Shown here: one piece after another, positions 10,343 through 19,243 of the stretch
Layout of the letters: every line of letters starts with the position of its first letter
Numbering within the stretch: the first letter of the stretch is position 1
Origin: Microvirga sp. TS319
Lineage (GTDB): Bacteria > Pseudomonadota > Alphaproteobacteria > Rhizobiales > Beijerinckiaceae
Assembly: GCF_041276405.1 (NCBI RefSeq)
Contig: NZ_JBGGGT010000002.1
Span: forward strand, 3,387,001 to 3,451,000
Reading direction: 5' to 3'
Length of the DNA: 64,000 nucleotides
The notes under the pieces: generated by a model
What the model was told of the DNA's origin: nothing
What the model saw: only the letters and a program-made list of their open reading frames with translations
Databases searched by the model: none
Program-made: the position numbers and the translations under genes

Positions 10343-10846
10343 ATGGCAGACATGACCACCACGCGAGGCAGGCGCTCCGACGCGGGCTTCGACCTGACGC
10401 CCCCCTCGTCCGACGAATTGCGCAGGCTCGTGGACGATCTCGACGACGAAGAGCGCCGCGTTCTCCTTGACCACGGCACGGAACGTCCCTTCTGCGGCAT
10501 CTTCAACGAGGCCAAGGAGAAGGGCACCTATTGCTGCCGCCTCTGCGGGCTGCCGCTCTTCAAGTCAGGCACGAAATTCGAATCCGGAACCGGCTGGCCG
10601 AGCTTCTTCAATCCCATCGACCGGAGCCACATCGCCTTCGTGCGCGACACGAGCTACGGCATGGTCCGCACGGAAATCCGCTGCGCCCGCTGCGAAGGCC
10701 ATCTCGGCCACGTCTTCCCGGACGGCCCGCCCCCGACCGGCGAGCGCTATTGCATGAATTCGGTCTCGCTGCGCTTCGTAGCGGAAGGCGATCCGCTGCC
10801 GGACGAACTCGGCCGGGGCGCTCCCGAGGGGGACGTGCTCGCCTAA
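10343..10846 (+). CDS. msrB: Peptide-methionine (R)-S-oxide reductase MsrB
   Basis: MsrB repairs methionine-R-sulfoxide in proteins, using thioredoxin as reductant. The zinc-type form is evident: CxxC pairs at residues 65/68 and 114/117, the core [27 protein letters not shown], and the catalytic Cys137 in RYCMNSVSL. The 167-residue protein has no signal peptide and should be cytoplasmic. Its stop overlaps the stop of the convergent ribF gene by two bases. An internal Met at residue 4 is an alternative start. No MsrA gene is nearby. Confidence 0.96.
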   Translation: MADMTTTRGRRSDAGFDLTPPSSDELRRLVDDLDDEERRVLLDHGTERPFCGIFNEAKEKGTYCCRLCGLPLFKSGTKFESGTGWPSFFNPIDRSHIAFVRDTSYGMVRTEIRCARCEGHLGHVFPDGPPPTGERYCMNSVSLRFVAEGDPLPDELGRGAPEGDVLA

Positions 10847-11814
10847 CCGATCATCGACGGGGCCGGGTCGTCCTTCAAGATCCGCCTGGCCGCGTCCGAA
10901 TCCCGGTCCATCTGCGCGATTAGCGCCTCGATCGTTTCGAAGCGCTCCTCGCCGCGGATCCAACCGACGAACTCCACGTCGAACGTCCGGCCGTAGAGAT
11001 CACCTTCGAAATCGAAGAGGTGCGTTTCCAGCAGGGGCGCGCCGTTGTCGAAGGTGGGGCGCCGGCCGAAGCTGGCGACTCCGTCGACCGGCCGGCCCTC
11101 CACCGACGCCCGCACGGCATAGATGCCGTGGCGCAACCGGCAATCGTCGGGAAGACGCATGTTGGCCGTCGGATAGCCGAGTTCCCTGCCCCGCTTGTCT
11201 CCGTGCCGGACCTGGGCGCGGACGAACCAGCGGTAGCCCAGGAGCGCGTTGGCCCGTGCGATGTCGCCCGCCTCCAGGGCTGCGCGGATCGCGCTGGAGG
11301 AGACGGGCTCCGTCCCTTCCACGACGGCGGGGGCGATGAAGCAATCAAGGCCCCGGTTCCGGCACAGGTCGTTCATCCGCTCCGGAGTTCCCTCGCGTCC
11401 GCGCCCGAAATGGAAATCGTGGCCGATGACGACGCCGGAGAGGCCGAGATCCCGGGCCAGAAGGTCGACGAACTCCTCCGGACCGAGGGCGGCGAGCCTC
11501 TGGTCGAAGCGGAGCACGAAAGCCCCGGCCAGGCCGAGGCGCGCGAAGATCTCAAGCTTGACCGGTTCCGGAGTCAGCCGGAACAGCGGCCTGTCCGGCT
11601 GGAAGAAGAGGCGTGGATGCGGCTCGAAGGTGACGGCCGCCGCCGGACGGCCGGAGCGCAGGGCCATTTCGAGCAGGTGCCGATGCCCGCGATGCACGCC
11701 GTCGAAATTACCGATCGCCGCCACGGCCCCCTTGAGCGTCCCGGGCACGGGGTCCCCGTCGCGGCAGACCGCGAAGGAGGACGGGACCGGTGTGAGAGCT
11801 TTATCGGAGGGCAT
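10843..11814 (-). CDS. ribF: Bifunctional riboflavin kinase / FAD synthetase
   Basis: RibF makes FMN from riboflavin and then FAD. The N-terminal adenylyltransferase domain shows [14 protein letters not shown] and [12 protein letters not shown], with SSSAIR closing it. The C-terminal kinase domain shows [11 protein letters not shown] and the block [20 protein letters not shown]. Length is 323 residues, normal for the family. I place the start at ATG 11814 because sequence farther upstream lies in the spacer and does not look like the family. The class IIA HAD phosphatase gene is 44 bp upstream on the same strand, a pairing seen in many alphaproteobacteria. Confidence 0.95.
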   Translation of the reverse strand: MPSDKALTPVPSSFAVCRDGDPVPGTLKGAVAAIGNFDGVHRGHRHLLEMALRSGRPAAAVTFEPHPRLFFQPDRPLFRLTPEPVKLEIFARLGLAGAFVLRFDQRLAALGPEEFVDLLARDLGLSGVVIGHDFHFGRGREGTPERMNDLCRNRGLDCFIAPAVVEGTEPVSSSAIRAALEAGDIARANALLGYRWFVRAQVRHGDKRGRELGYPTANMRLPDDCRLRHGIYAVRASVEGRPVDGVASFGRRPTFDNGAPLLETHLFDFEGDLYGRTFDVEFVGWIRGEERFETIEALIAQMDRDSDAARRILKDDPAPSMIG

Positions 11815-11858
11815 GAAGCGGGTCTCTACCTCAACCGGCTGCAGCGTCAAGGATCCTC

Positions 11859-12740
11859 TCAGGCTTCCCAGGACAGCACATCCGTGATGGCGGTCGGCAT
11901 GACGGGCTGACGGTCGGCCCAATCCTGCACATGGTCGGAGACGAGATCGCCCTTGTGAAGGCCGAGCTCCTCCGCGTGGATGCCGCGCGCCACCATCAGG
12001 GAATCGATGCCGAACCCGGACGCTCCGGCGATATCCGTCCGGATGGCGTCGCCCACGGCCAGGATGCGCGCCTTCGGAATGGAATGGTGGCCCAATCCCG
12101 ACGCCACGGCGAGCGCCCGCTCATAGACCGGCGCGTGCGGCTTTCCGGCATAGAACACCGCCCCGCCCATCTCCTCGTAGGCGAGCGCGATCGTGCCGGC
12201 GCAGGGCAGGATCATATGGCCGCGCTCCACGATGAGATCGGGATTGGCGCAGACCATGAGAAGATCGCGGCGGCGCATGGCTTCGAGGCGCTCGCGGTAG
12301 TTCTCGACGGTCTCGCGCTCGTCGTCGTCGAAACCGGTGCAGACCACGTACTCCGCCTCAGAGATGGAGCCGAAACGCACGTTGAGACCGTCGTAGATCG
12401 GCATGTCCCGGGGCGGGCCAATGTGATGCACGATCTTGTCGATCCGCTCTTCGATGGCAAGCCGCGTCAGGTCGCCCGAGGTGACGATGGCGTCATAGGC
12501 CGTGCGCGGAACCTTGAAGCCGTCGAGCTGCGTGCCGACCGAATAGCCCGGGCGCGGAGCGTTGGAGACGAGAACGACGCGTCCGCCCTTGGCGCGGAAG
12601 CGCGTGAGCGCATCGCCCGCGGCCTCATAGGCCTTTACGCCATTGTGCAGCACGCCCCAGACGTCACACAGGATGAGGTCGTAATTCTCGGCGAGAGATT
12701 TCAGGCCCTCGACGAGAGCGGGACGGGAAGAGACGGTCAT
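11859..12740 (-). CDS. HAD superfamily class IIA hydrolase (TIGR01459-type)
   Basis: This 293-residue cytoplasmic phosphatase-like protein has the NagD-type HAD layout. Motif I is LILCDVWGVLHNG, motif II is VLVSNAPRPG, and a C2-type cap is followed by motif III/IV around ILAVGDAIRTDIAGASGFG. It matches the group I know as TIGR01459, typically encoded next to ribF. Position upstream of ribF suggests a role in flavin or nucleotide phosphate metabolism, but the substrate is not known from sequence. The second Asp of motif I (DxD) is replaced: D-V-W is seen. This can lower phosphatase activity. Confidence 0.88.
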   Translation of the reverse strand: MTVSSRPALVEGLKSLAENYDLILCDVWGVLHNGVKAYEAAGDALTRFRAKGGRVVLVSNAPRPGYSVGTQLDGFKVPRTAYDAIVTSGDLTRLAIEERIDKIVHHIGPPRDMPIYDGLNVRFGSISEAEYVVCTGFDDDERETVENYRERLEAMRRRDLLMVCANPDLIVERGHMILPCAGTIALAYEEMGGAVFYAGKPHAPVYERALAVASGLGHHSIPKARILAVGDAIRTDIAGASGFGIDSLMVARGIHAEELGLHKGDLVSDHVQDWADRQPVMPTAITDVLSWEA

Positions 12741-12805
12741 GGGATCTCGCTGGTAAGGAAACCGGGCGGGTAGGCCCTTGCGGCTCTCAAGTCAACCGGT
12801 TCGGC

Positions 12806-14218
12806 TCATCCGGCACGCTGCAGGCGGGACTGGGGTCCCTCCGGGGAAGCCTGGCGGGCGGCAGCCGCGGCCAGCACCTCGGCCCTGACCGCCCGCGGCG
12901 GGGAAAACGCGAAGCCCTGCGCCAGCGGCACGCCGAGATCGGCCAGAACCGGCACCATCTCCTCGTCCTCCACGTGCTCGGCCACCAGCTTGATGCCCTC
13001 GCGGCGCAAGGCCGAAGCGAAATCGCGCACGCCGAGTTCCGGCCCCAGGCGATGGCTCTCGTCGCGCCCGGCGGCCGCCAGCAGCTCCGCCGGCAGCTTC
13101 AGGAAGCGTACGCCCAGATCGGCGAGATCCCGGGCGTCGAAGCGGAGATCGGTCGCCGTGTCGAGGGAAAGAGGAACGCCCTTGGACCGCAGGGCGGCCA
13201 GAGCCTCCCGCCGGTCGGCATCGAGATCGCGCCAGCATTCCTGCGGGAATTCGAGGACGACCCGGCCCAGGACCTCGTGCGCGGTGTCCAGGATCCCCAT
13301 CAGAGACCAGAGGAAGCCCGGCTCCCGCACGGCATGGGGCGTCAGGTTCATGCAGATGATCGCCTCGCTGCCCTTGGCGAGGAGGTGGTGGGCCACCGCC
13401 ATCGCGCGGCTCAGGACCCTGCGGTCGAATTCGGGCGCGCGGCCCATGCGCTCGAGGACGCCGAGAAACTCCGACGGCCCGAGAAGCGTCCCGTCCGCAA
13501 GGCGCAGGCGCGCCAGGGCCTCGTAGAAGCGGATCCTGCGCTGGGGAAGCCCCACGATGGGCTGCAGGTGCAGCTCGATTCCATCCGCCTCGAAGGCCTG
13601 CATGATCTGCCGCATCCGGCGGATCTCTTCCTCCGGCTTGCGGGGCATGGGCTGCGGAACCGGCTGCGGAACCGGCCGATCCGCCGCGGCGGCATGAGGA
13701 GCGGTCTGGGGCAGCAGGACGGGAGCCACCCTCTCCGGACGGCCCTCTTCCCAGCTCTCCTGCCGGCCCTCCTGTCGGTCGCCCTCGAATGTCGGAGCGG
13801 CCTTCAGGTGGCCCTTCAGCTCGGCGACGTCCCGATGCTGGGTCGCGACGTTCTTTGCCAGCTCGCGCACCACGCCCCCGAGCAGGCCCACGGTCCCGGT
13901 CACTTCCGCCATGGTCGTGCGCAGGGCGGGTGTCGCCCCAGGGGCGGATTTCACGAGTCCTTCGAGCTTGGCGAGCCGGGCGCTCACATAAGCAAGGTCG
14001 TCCCGCGCAAGCCGGGCGGCGGCGAAAGCCTCGTCGGCCCTTTTCCAGGCCAGGACGAAGCCCGCGGAAGCCGCGATGCCGAGGAACGTCACCAGCGGCA
14101 GGATCGCAGCCGCTGGCAGGAACCCGACGGCCGCTCCCGCCATGGCAAGACTTGCGAGCCCGAGAGCGAACGATTTCGCTCGCTGCTCCTTATCGATATG
14201 GACCTTCTCGGTCACCAT
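12806..14218 (-). CDS. Membrane-anchored EAL-domain protein with degenerate metal site
   Basis: This 470-residue protein has two membrane segments near residues 20-57, a predicted coiled linker, a Pro-rich stretch near 165-195, and an EAL domain from about 205 to 450. EAL itself is present (E233), as are N291 (CMNLTP), K374, E414 (VAEHVE) and Q434 (AQGFAFSPP). The DDFGTG loop reads DTATDL, so the second metal-binding Asp is lost, and KID reads KLP. I infer weak or absent c-di-GMP phosphodiesterase activity and perhaps a ligand-sensing role. It is divergent from the HMA-domain gene and has no GGDEF partner nearby. Confidence 0.88.
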   Translation of the reverse strand: MVTEKVHIDKEQRAKSFALGLASLAMAGAAVGFLPAAAILPLVTFLGIAASAGFVLAWKRADEAFAAARLARDDLAYVSARLAKLEGLVKSAPGATPALRTTMAEVTGTVGLLGGVVRELAKNVATQHRDVAELKGHLKAAPTFEGDRQEGRQESWEEGRPERVAPVLLPQTAPHAAAADRPVPQPVPQPMPRKPEEEIRRMRQIMQAFEADGIELHLQPIVGLPQRRIRFYEALARLRLADGTLLGPSEFLGVLERMGRAPEFDRRVLSRAMAVAHHLLAKGSEAIICMNLTPHAVREPGFLWSLMGILDTAHEVLGRVVLEFPQECWRDLDADRREALAALRSKGVPLSLDTATDLRFDARDLADLGVRFLKLPAELLAAAGRDESHRLGPELGVRDFASALRREGIKLVAEHVEDEEMVPVLADLGVPLAQGFAFSPPRAVRAEVLAAAAARQASPEGPQSRLQRAG

Positions 14219-14377
14219 GGGTGCCCCCGCTCCCCTGGTTCGGCGAAAATCGGCGAATCAGCAATGCCGCGATGGTGGACGAAAAGAGTCCCAGGCCACA
14301 AGCGCTGCATTCCAACAATAGACAACAACTTTGCCACGCTTCCGCTTCCGGGCGCGTGGCGCGAGAAGGAGACCCCG

Positions 14378-14599
14378 ATGGAAGAACCCCGCAAGGACCT
14401 TCTGATGCAGGTCGACGGCATGACCTGTCAGGGCTGCGTCAACGCGGTCACCAAGGCGATCCAGCGCCTCGATCCCGGCGCCCAGGTCGATGTGGACCTG
14501 GACCACGGCCGCGTTCATGTCGTCACCCATGCGCAAAGCATCGACGTCGCCCGCGCTCTCGATGCCGCGGGCTACGAAGCCCATGGCATGACAGGCTGA
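14378..14599 (+). CDS. Heavy-metal-associated (HMA) domain protein, CopZ-like
   Basis: This is a complete 73-residue single HMA domain. The metal-binding loop is GMTCQGC (C17, C20), followed by the expected beta-alpha-beta pattern ending ALDAAGYEAHGM. Such proteins carry Cu(I), or sometimes other soft metals, to P-type ATPases or repressors. No ATPase or CueR-type regulator is adjacent, so it is an orphan chaperone here. The start at ATG 14378 is supported by GAAGGAG nine bases upstream. A much longer open frame runs in from upstream but is only the antisense of the EAL gene. Confidence 0.92.
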   Translation: MEEPRKDLLMQVDGMTCQGCVNAVTKAIQRLDPGAQVDVDLDHGRVHVVTHAQSIDVARALDAAGYEAHGMTG

Positions 14600-14829
14600 C
14601 GCGGGGCTTGCCCTTGCGGAGCGCTCTGCCCGCAGTTCCTTGGCGGCTATCGAAAACGGCTCTTAGGCTTCGCCGCGACAGTCGTTCTTGAGGGCGACGA
14701 TGACCGCTCAGGCGTCGCGAGCCGCCAACGACATGTCATCCCCGAATGATCGTGATCCGGCCATGACGTTTTGTGGAGCATGGTTTCTTGATCAAGCCTT
14801 GCTCCCCGCCTTCACCATTCGATAGAACA

Positions 14830-15546
14830 ATGTTTCAAAATCGAATGGTGGCCTCCATGCCCGTCGGCATCAAAAGGCGAATGTTCTCGAATTCCGACCT
14901 CGGACTTCTGGCTCTCGCACTCTATTGTCTCTTCGCCGCGGGCTTTTTCCTGATCGGCACGGGCGCAATCTGGCTTCGTTCATGGGGACCGGCGAAGTTT
15001 CAGACCTTTGCCGTTCCCGCCGGATCCATGACCCCTGCCCTCAATCCGGGGGACTATGTCCTGGGAGCCATGCATGCTTGGCAAACACCCAGACTGAAGC
15101 GGGGCGATCTCGTCTTCTTCCGCTTTCACATCGAGGCCGCCCATCCCGTCATCTGGATCAAGCGCGTTGTCGGCCTGCCGGGCGATCGGGTGCAGATGGC
15201 CTGGGGTCGCCTCTCCATCAATGGCACAATGGTCCCGCGCGAGCAGGTGAACGACGATGTGATCGACGATGCCGACGGTCGGCGCATCGAGGTGCGTCAA
15301 TATGAAGAAACTCTTCCTGAGGGGAACAGCTATCGGATCATCGAGCGTGCCGGGGGCGGGACTTCTTACGGCACAACGAAAGCCGTTGACGTGCCTGAGG
15401 GCGAGGTCTTTGTGATGGGGGACAACCGGAACAATTCATCGGACAGCCGCGCCTTCGGCACCGTTCCGATAACCAATGTGATCGGGCACCCGATCCTGAT
15501 TTACTGGTCGCAGGATCCGGGCCGGATCGGCTCCGTGCCGCGCTAG
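14830..15546 (+). CDS. lepB: Type I signal peptidase (S26 family)
   Basis: This inner-membrane serine protease releases signal peptides. One N-terminal membrane segment (LGLLALALYCLFAAGFFLIG) is followed by the catalytic Ser in PAGSMTP (S66) and the Lys in WIKRVVGLPGD (K111). The conserved GDNRNNSSDSR box is present. The start is uncertain: in-frame ATGs at 14830, 14845, 14857 and 14881 all lack a strong ribosome-binding site. It is not beside lepA or rnc, so it may be a second, specialised copy. The upstream DNA is AT-richer than its surroundings. The TAG stop is also the first TAG of an R1 repeat. Confidence 0.9.
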   Translation: MFQNRMVASMPVGIKRRMFSNSDLGLLALALYCLFAAGFFLIGTGAIWLRSWGPAKFQTFAVPAGSMTPALNPGDYVLGAMHAWQTPRLKRGDLVFFRFHIEAAHPVIWIKRVVGLPGDRVQMAWGRLSINGTMVPREQVNDDVIDDADGRRIEVRQYEETLPEGNSYRIIERAGGGTSYGTTKAVDVPEGEVFVMGDNRNNSSDSRAFGTVPITNVIGHPILIYWSQDPGRIGSVPR

Positions 15547-15683
15547 CGCATCATGCGGAGAAGTGGCCCCGGTTTTCGCTGACGCGGCCCTCCGGGTCCG
15601 CACAATCGATGCGCTCATCTAAGAAGGGATCATCGGAGGGATTCCCAAAAGGAGCAAATCCACTTTTCACGTCCGAGGTTCTA
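15545..15683. repeat. Interspersed repeat R1, copy B (long variant)
   Basis: This copy begins agcgcatcatgcgg, directly on the lepB stop codon (TAG at 15544-15546). It has an insertion, cgctgacgcggccctccggg, that is also found in the R1 copy at 62516. It ends near cacgtccgaggttct. The lepB-hisS gap holds nothing else recognisable. Confidence 0.8.
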
Positions 15684-15766
15684 ACCGCATCTACCCTTGC
15701 CCCTCTTGCCCGCACGGGTTAGGACGCAAGCACGTTTTTCCTCGATAACGGCTGTTGTTTGCACCC

Positions 15767-17251
15767 ATGTCCAAGGCCGACAAGATCAAGGCCCGCGCGC
15801 CGCGCGGCTTTGCCGACCGCACCCCCGCCGATTTGTCCGCCACCGAGCGCATGCTCGCGGCGATCCGCGATTCTTATGAGCTTTACGGCTTCGAGGGCGT
15901 CGAGACGCCCTTCGTCGAGTACACGGACGCGCTGGGCAAGTTCCTCCCCGACCAGGACCGCCCGAACGAGGGCGTGTTCTCGTTCCAGGACGACGACGAG
16001 CAGTGGCTGTCGCTGCGCTACGACCTGACGGCGCCGCTCGCCCGCTACGTGGCCGAGAACTTCGACGCGCTCCCCAAGCCCTACCGCAGCTACCGCGTGG
16101 GCTGGGTCTTCCGTAACGAGAAGCCCGGGCCGGGCCGCTTCCGCCAGTTCATGCAGTTCGACGCGGATACGGTGGGCTCGGCCTCCGTCGCGGCGGATGC
16201 CGAGATCTGCATGATGGCCGCCGATACGCTGGAAAGGCTCGGGCTGAAGCGCGGCGATTACCTGATCAAGGTCAACAACCGCAAGGTTCTCGACGGCGTC
16301 CTCGAGGCCATCGGTCTCGGCGGCGAGACACAAGCCGGCCAGCGCCTCACCGTGCTGCGCGCCATCGACAAGCTCGACCGCCTCGGGCCCGAGGGCGTGA
16401 GCCAGCTTCTGGGCGCGGGCCGCAAGGACGAGAGCGGCGACTTCACCAAGGGGGCCCAGCTGTCCCCCGACGCCATCGAGCGCGTTCTCGCCTTCACGTC
16501 GGCCAAGGGCGAGAGCAACGCCGCGACGGTCGAGAACCTGCGCCAGGTCGTGGGCTCTTCGGCCAGAGGCCTCGAAGGCGCCGACGAGCTTGCCGAGATC
16601 GCAGCCCTCGTGGCCGCCTCCGGCTACGAGGACCGCGTGATCATCGATCCCTCCGTCGTGCGCGGCCTCGAATACTACACCGGCCCCGTCTACGAGGCGG
16701 AGCTGACCTTCCAGGTGCAGGACGAGGACGGGCGCCCGGTTCGGTTCGGCTCCGTCGGCGGCGGCGGGCGCTACGACGGCCTCGTCGGCCGTTTCCGCTC
16801 CGAGCCGGTTCCGGCGACGGGCTTCTCCATCGGCGTCTCGCGCCTGCTCTCGGCGCTCCAGATGATCAGGAGCCCCATCGTTTCCGGCGCCGACAGGCCC
16901 GGCCCGGTGGTGGTGCTCGTCATGGACAAGGATCAGATCGCCGCCTACCAGCGCATGGTCTCCGCCCTGCGCCGGGCGGGCATCCGCTCCGAGCTCTATC
17001 TCGGCTCGTCTGGCATGAAGGCGCAGATGAAATACGCCGACCGCCGCCAGAGCCCCTGCGTCATCATCCAGGGCTCCAACGAGCGCGACCGCGGCGAGGT
17101 GGAGATCAAGGACCTGATCGAGGGCGCCAAGGCGGCCCAGGCCATCGCCTCCAATGCGGAGTGGAAATCGGCCCGCCCCGCTCAGTTCTCCGTGGCGGAA
17201 GACAAGTTGGTGGACGCCGTCCGCGAGGTTCTGGGCCGGCATTTCGGGTAA
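15767..17251 (+). CDS. hisS: Histidine--tRNA ligase
   Basis: This 494-residue class II synthetase charges tRNA-His. Motif 2 appears as [20 protein letters not shown]. The histidine-specific blocks [14 protein letters not shown] and [13 protein letters not shown] are intact, and an anticodon-binding domain forms the C-terminus. ATG 15767 is chosen; a TTG four codons upstream is unlikely to be used. It precedes hisZ-hisG, with a small Lys-rich gene and repeats between. HisZ below is a catalytically dead paralogue of this enzyme. The stop lies 72 bp from the next gene. Confidence 0.96.
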   Translation: MSKADKIKARAPRGFADRTPADLSATERMLAAIRDSYELYGFEGVETPFVEYTDALGKFLPDQDRPNEGVFSFQDDDEQWLSLRYDLTAPLARYVAENFDALPKPYRSYRVGWVFRNEKPGPGRFRQFMQFDADTVGSASVAADAEICMMAADTLERLGLKRGDYLIKVNNRKVLDGVLEAIGLGGETQAGQRLTVLRAIDKLDRLGPEGVSQLLGAGRKDESGDFTKGAQLSPDAIERVLAFTSAKGESNAATVENLRQVVGSSARGLEGADELAEIAALVAASGYEDRVIIDPSVVRGLEYYTGPVYEAELTFQVQDEDGRPVRFGSVGGGGRYDGLVGRFRSEPVPATGFSIGVSRLLSALQMIRSPIVSGADRPGPVVVLVMDKDQIAAYQRMVSALRRAGIRSELYLGSSGMKAQMKYADRRQSPCVIIQGSNERDRGEVEIKDLIEGAKAAQAIASNAEWKSARPAQFSVAEDKLVDAVREVLGRHFG

Positions 17252-17323
17252 GGCCCGGCCTGCCGGGAACTCCCACGCTTTCCTTGGGGTTGTCTTCTGA
17301 AGCTTGACTATCAGGAGACACCT

Positions 17324-17776
17324 ATGGCGAAGGCCAAGAGCAAAGAGAAGAAGAGCGGCGACAAGAAGAGCACCGGCACGAAGCTGGCCAAGAAGGCCCG
17401 GAAGTCGGGCCTGATGGATCTGATCAACTCGGATCTCGGCCGTGAGATCCTGGCGGATGCGTTGATCGCGGCCGCAGGCGCGGCCGCCGCCGCCCTCACG
17501 AAAACCCGTACCGCCAAGAAGGCCGGCGCCGCCGCGGCCAGTGCGGGCTCTCACGGCGCGGACCTGACCCAGACCGCCGCCGGCGCCGTAGCCGGGGTCG
17601 TCACGGAGGCCGCCCGCCAGTTCCTGCCGGCCCGCATCACCGGCGCAGCGGAGGAAGACGACGCGCACGCCAAGACCGAGGGCGATGGCAGGAAGGTGAA
17701 ATACGTCCACCGTTCCAGCGATCACAGCAAGCGCAAGACGTCGAAGGCCAAGGGCGATACGCCCCACAAGGAGTGA
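17324..17776 (+). CDS. Lys/Ala-rich small protein of unknown function
   Basis: This 150-residue protein has a strongly basic N-terminus (about 14 Lys in the first 30 residues) and an Ala-rich hydrophobic centre with AGAAAAALTKTRTAKKAGAA. A second helix (AGAVAGVVTEAARQFL) and a basic tail with KVKYVHRSSDHSKRKT follow. It has no signal peptide and no recognised domain. The composition recalls histone H1-like or nucleoid-binding tails, but the hydrophobic centre could also be membrane-active. The ribosome-binding site AGGAGA is well placed before ATG 17324. Position after hisS may be incidental. Function is unknown. Confidence 0.72.
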   Translation: MAKAKSKEKKSGDKKSTGTKLAKKARKSGLMDLINSDLGREILADALIAAAGAAAAALTKTRTAKKAGAAAASAGSHGADLTQTAAGAVAGVVTEAARQFLPARITGAAEEDDAHAKTEGDGRKVKYVHRSSDHSKRKTSKAKGDTPHKE

Positions 17777-17812
17777 TCGCCCGCTCACACGGTTCCGAAC
17801 GACGCTCTCCCT

Positions 17813-17901
17813 CGTCATTCCCGGGCTTGCCCGGGGATCCATGTCTCTGAGGCGCCGAGCTTCTCAAGGCGTGGATGGCCGGATCAGGTCCGGCCATGAC
17901 G
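17813..17901. repeat. Interspersed repeat family R3, copy 2
   Basis: The copy runs from cgtcattcccgggcttg to ggtccggccatgacg. Outer ends are complementary (cgtcat / atgacg), with a cccggg palindrome at one end and ggccggatcaggtccggcc at the other. It sits 36 bases after the Lys-rich gene in the 372-bp gap before hisZ; the rest of that gap holds a further catgacgtcatggccatgac stretch and R1. Confidence 0.65.
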
Positions 17902-17996
17902 AGAAAGGCCATGACGTCATGGCCATGACGGCCCACCCGATCTCCTCCGTTCACCCTTCCCACTGAAAACGGTCGCGTTCCCGGCCAAGCGTTGCT

Positions 17997-18112
17997 AGAG
18001 CATCGGTCTCAAAAGTGGATCTGCACTTTTGGGATTGCACCCGATGCTCCCTTCTTGGAAGGAGCGCATCGTTCCTGCGAAAAACCGGGTCCACTTTTTC
18101 GCACGATGCGCT
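17997..18112. repeat. Interspersed repeat R1, copy C
   Basis: A complete R1 unit: agagcatcgg, the palindrome aaaagtggatctgcactttt, a spacer with cttcttggaaggagcgcatc, the second palindrome aaaaaccgggtccacttttt, and gcacgatgcgct. It is flanked by CTAG on the left and TAG on the right and lies 36 bp before hisZ. Confidence 0.9.
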
Positions 18113-18148
18113 AGAGAGCATGCCGGACAGAAGGATTAGGCGAAGCCA

Positions 18149-19243
18149 GTGACGGAGACCGATGCCATTGTCGCGCTGATCGCGCTTTTCGAGCGCGAGG
18201 GCTATGCGCGGGTCGAACCGCCGGTTCTGCAGCCTGCAGACGTGTTCATCGATCTTTCGGGCGAGGACATCCGGCGGCGCATGTTCGTGACGCAGGATGC
18301 CTCTGGCGCGGAGCTGTGTCTCAGGCCCGAATACACCATTCCGGTCTGCCTCCAGCATCTTTCCCATCGGGGAGCCCAGCCCTCGGGCTACGCCTATGGC
18401 GGCCCCGTCTTCCGAATGCGGCCGGGCGAAAGCGGCGAGTTCCTCCAGGCGGGCCTCGAATCCATCGGCCGGGCCGATGCCGCCGCGGCCGATGCGGAGA
18501 TCCTCGGGCTCGCCCTGGAAGGCCTGGCCCTGTTCGGAGCCCCGGCCCCGGCCGTGAAGATCGGCGACATGGGGCTGCTCCATGCTCTCATCGACGCCCT
18601 CGGCGTCGCACCCGCCGCGAAGCGCCGCGTGATCCGGGCCATCGTGTCCGGCCAGGGCCTCGCGAGCCTCTCCGAGACCGAGGGGCCGGGCAGCCAGGAA
18701 CACGCGGGCCTTCTCGCCGCCATCGAGGGCCAGGCCCCGCAGGCCGCGAAGGCCTTCGTGGAGGACATTCTCTCGATCGCGGGCATTGCCAGCGTCGGCG
18801 GCCGCAGCGCGGGGGAGATCGCCGAGCGCTTCCTGGCCCGCGCGGCAAACCGCTCCGGCCTGTCGGAGGAGGCCCGGCAGGTTCTGGAGCGCTATCTCAC
18901 GATCGAAGGCGATCCGGACCAGGCGGCGGATGCGGTGCGGATGCTCGCCGGGGACGCGGGGCTCGATCTCGGCCCGGCCATCGGCCTCCTCGAGGAGCGC
19001 ACCGGGTTCATGGCCGCGCGGGGCCTCGATGTCGGCTCCTTCTCGTTCGCCGCCACTTTCGCGCGCAACATCGACTATTATACCGGCTTCATCTTCGAGG
19101 TGCAGGACCCTCGCCGCAGCGACGGCAAGCCCGTCGTCGGCGGCGGGCGCTACGACCGCCTGCTGGAGCATCTCGGAGCCGACAGCCCGATCCCGGCGGT
19201 GGGCTGCTCCTTCTGGCTCGACCGTATCGCGCAGAGGCCCTGA
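18149..19243 (+). CDS. hisZ: ATP phosphoribosyltransferase regulatory subunit
   Basis: HisZ is a HisRS paralogue that lacks aminoacylation and forms a complex with HisG for the first step of histidine synthesis. The 364 residues show HisRS-like blocks (RRRMFVTQDASGAELCLRPE, IDYYTGFIFEV, GGGRYDRLLEHLG) but no anticodon-binding domain. The start is GTG 18149, with AAGGA-rich sequence upstream. Its TGA overlaps the hisG ATG, so the two are translationally coupled and should be made in a fixed ratio. Confidence 0.95.
   Translation: MTETDAIVALIALFEREGYARVEPPVLQPADVFIDLSGEDIRRRMFVTQDASGAELCLRPEYTIPVCLQHLSHRGAQPSGYAYGGPVFRMRPGESGEFLQAGLESIGRADAAAADAEILGLALEGLALFGAPAPAVKIGDMGLLHALIDALGVAPAAKRRVIRAIVSGQGLASLSETEGPGSQEHAGLLAAIEGQAPQAAKAFVEDILSIAGIASVGGRSAGEIAERFLARAANRSGLSEEARQVLERYLTIEGDPDQAADAVRMLAGDAGLDLGPAIGLLEERTGFMAARGLDVGSFSFAATFARNIDYYTGFIFEVQDPRRSDGKPVVGGGRYDRLLEHLGADSPIPAVGCSFWLDRIAQRP

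Noticed and set aside
12974..14599. 541-codon plus-strand open frame across the EAL gene
   Set aside because: It is the antisense of the EAL gene; only the last 73 codons, with their own ribosome-binding site, encode an HMA protein.
15719..17842. 707-codon minus-strand open frame opposite hisS
   Set aside because: Shadow of hisS and the Lys-rich gene; no domain and no ribosome-binding site.
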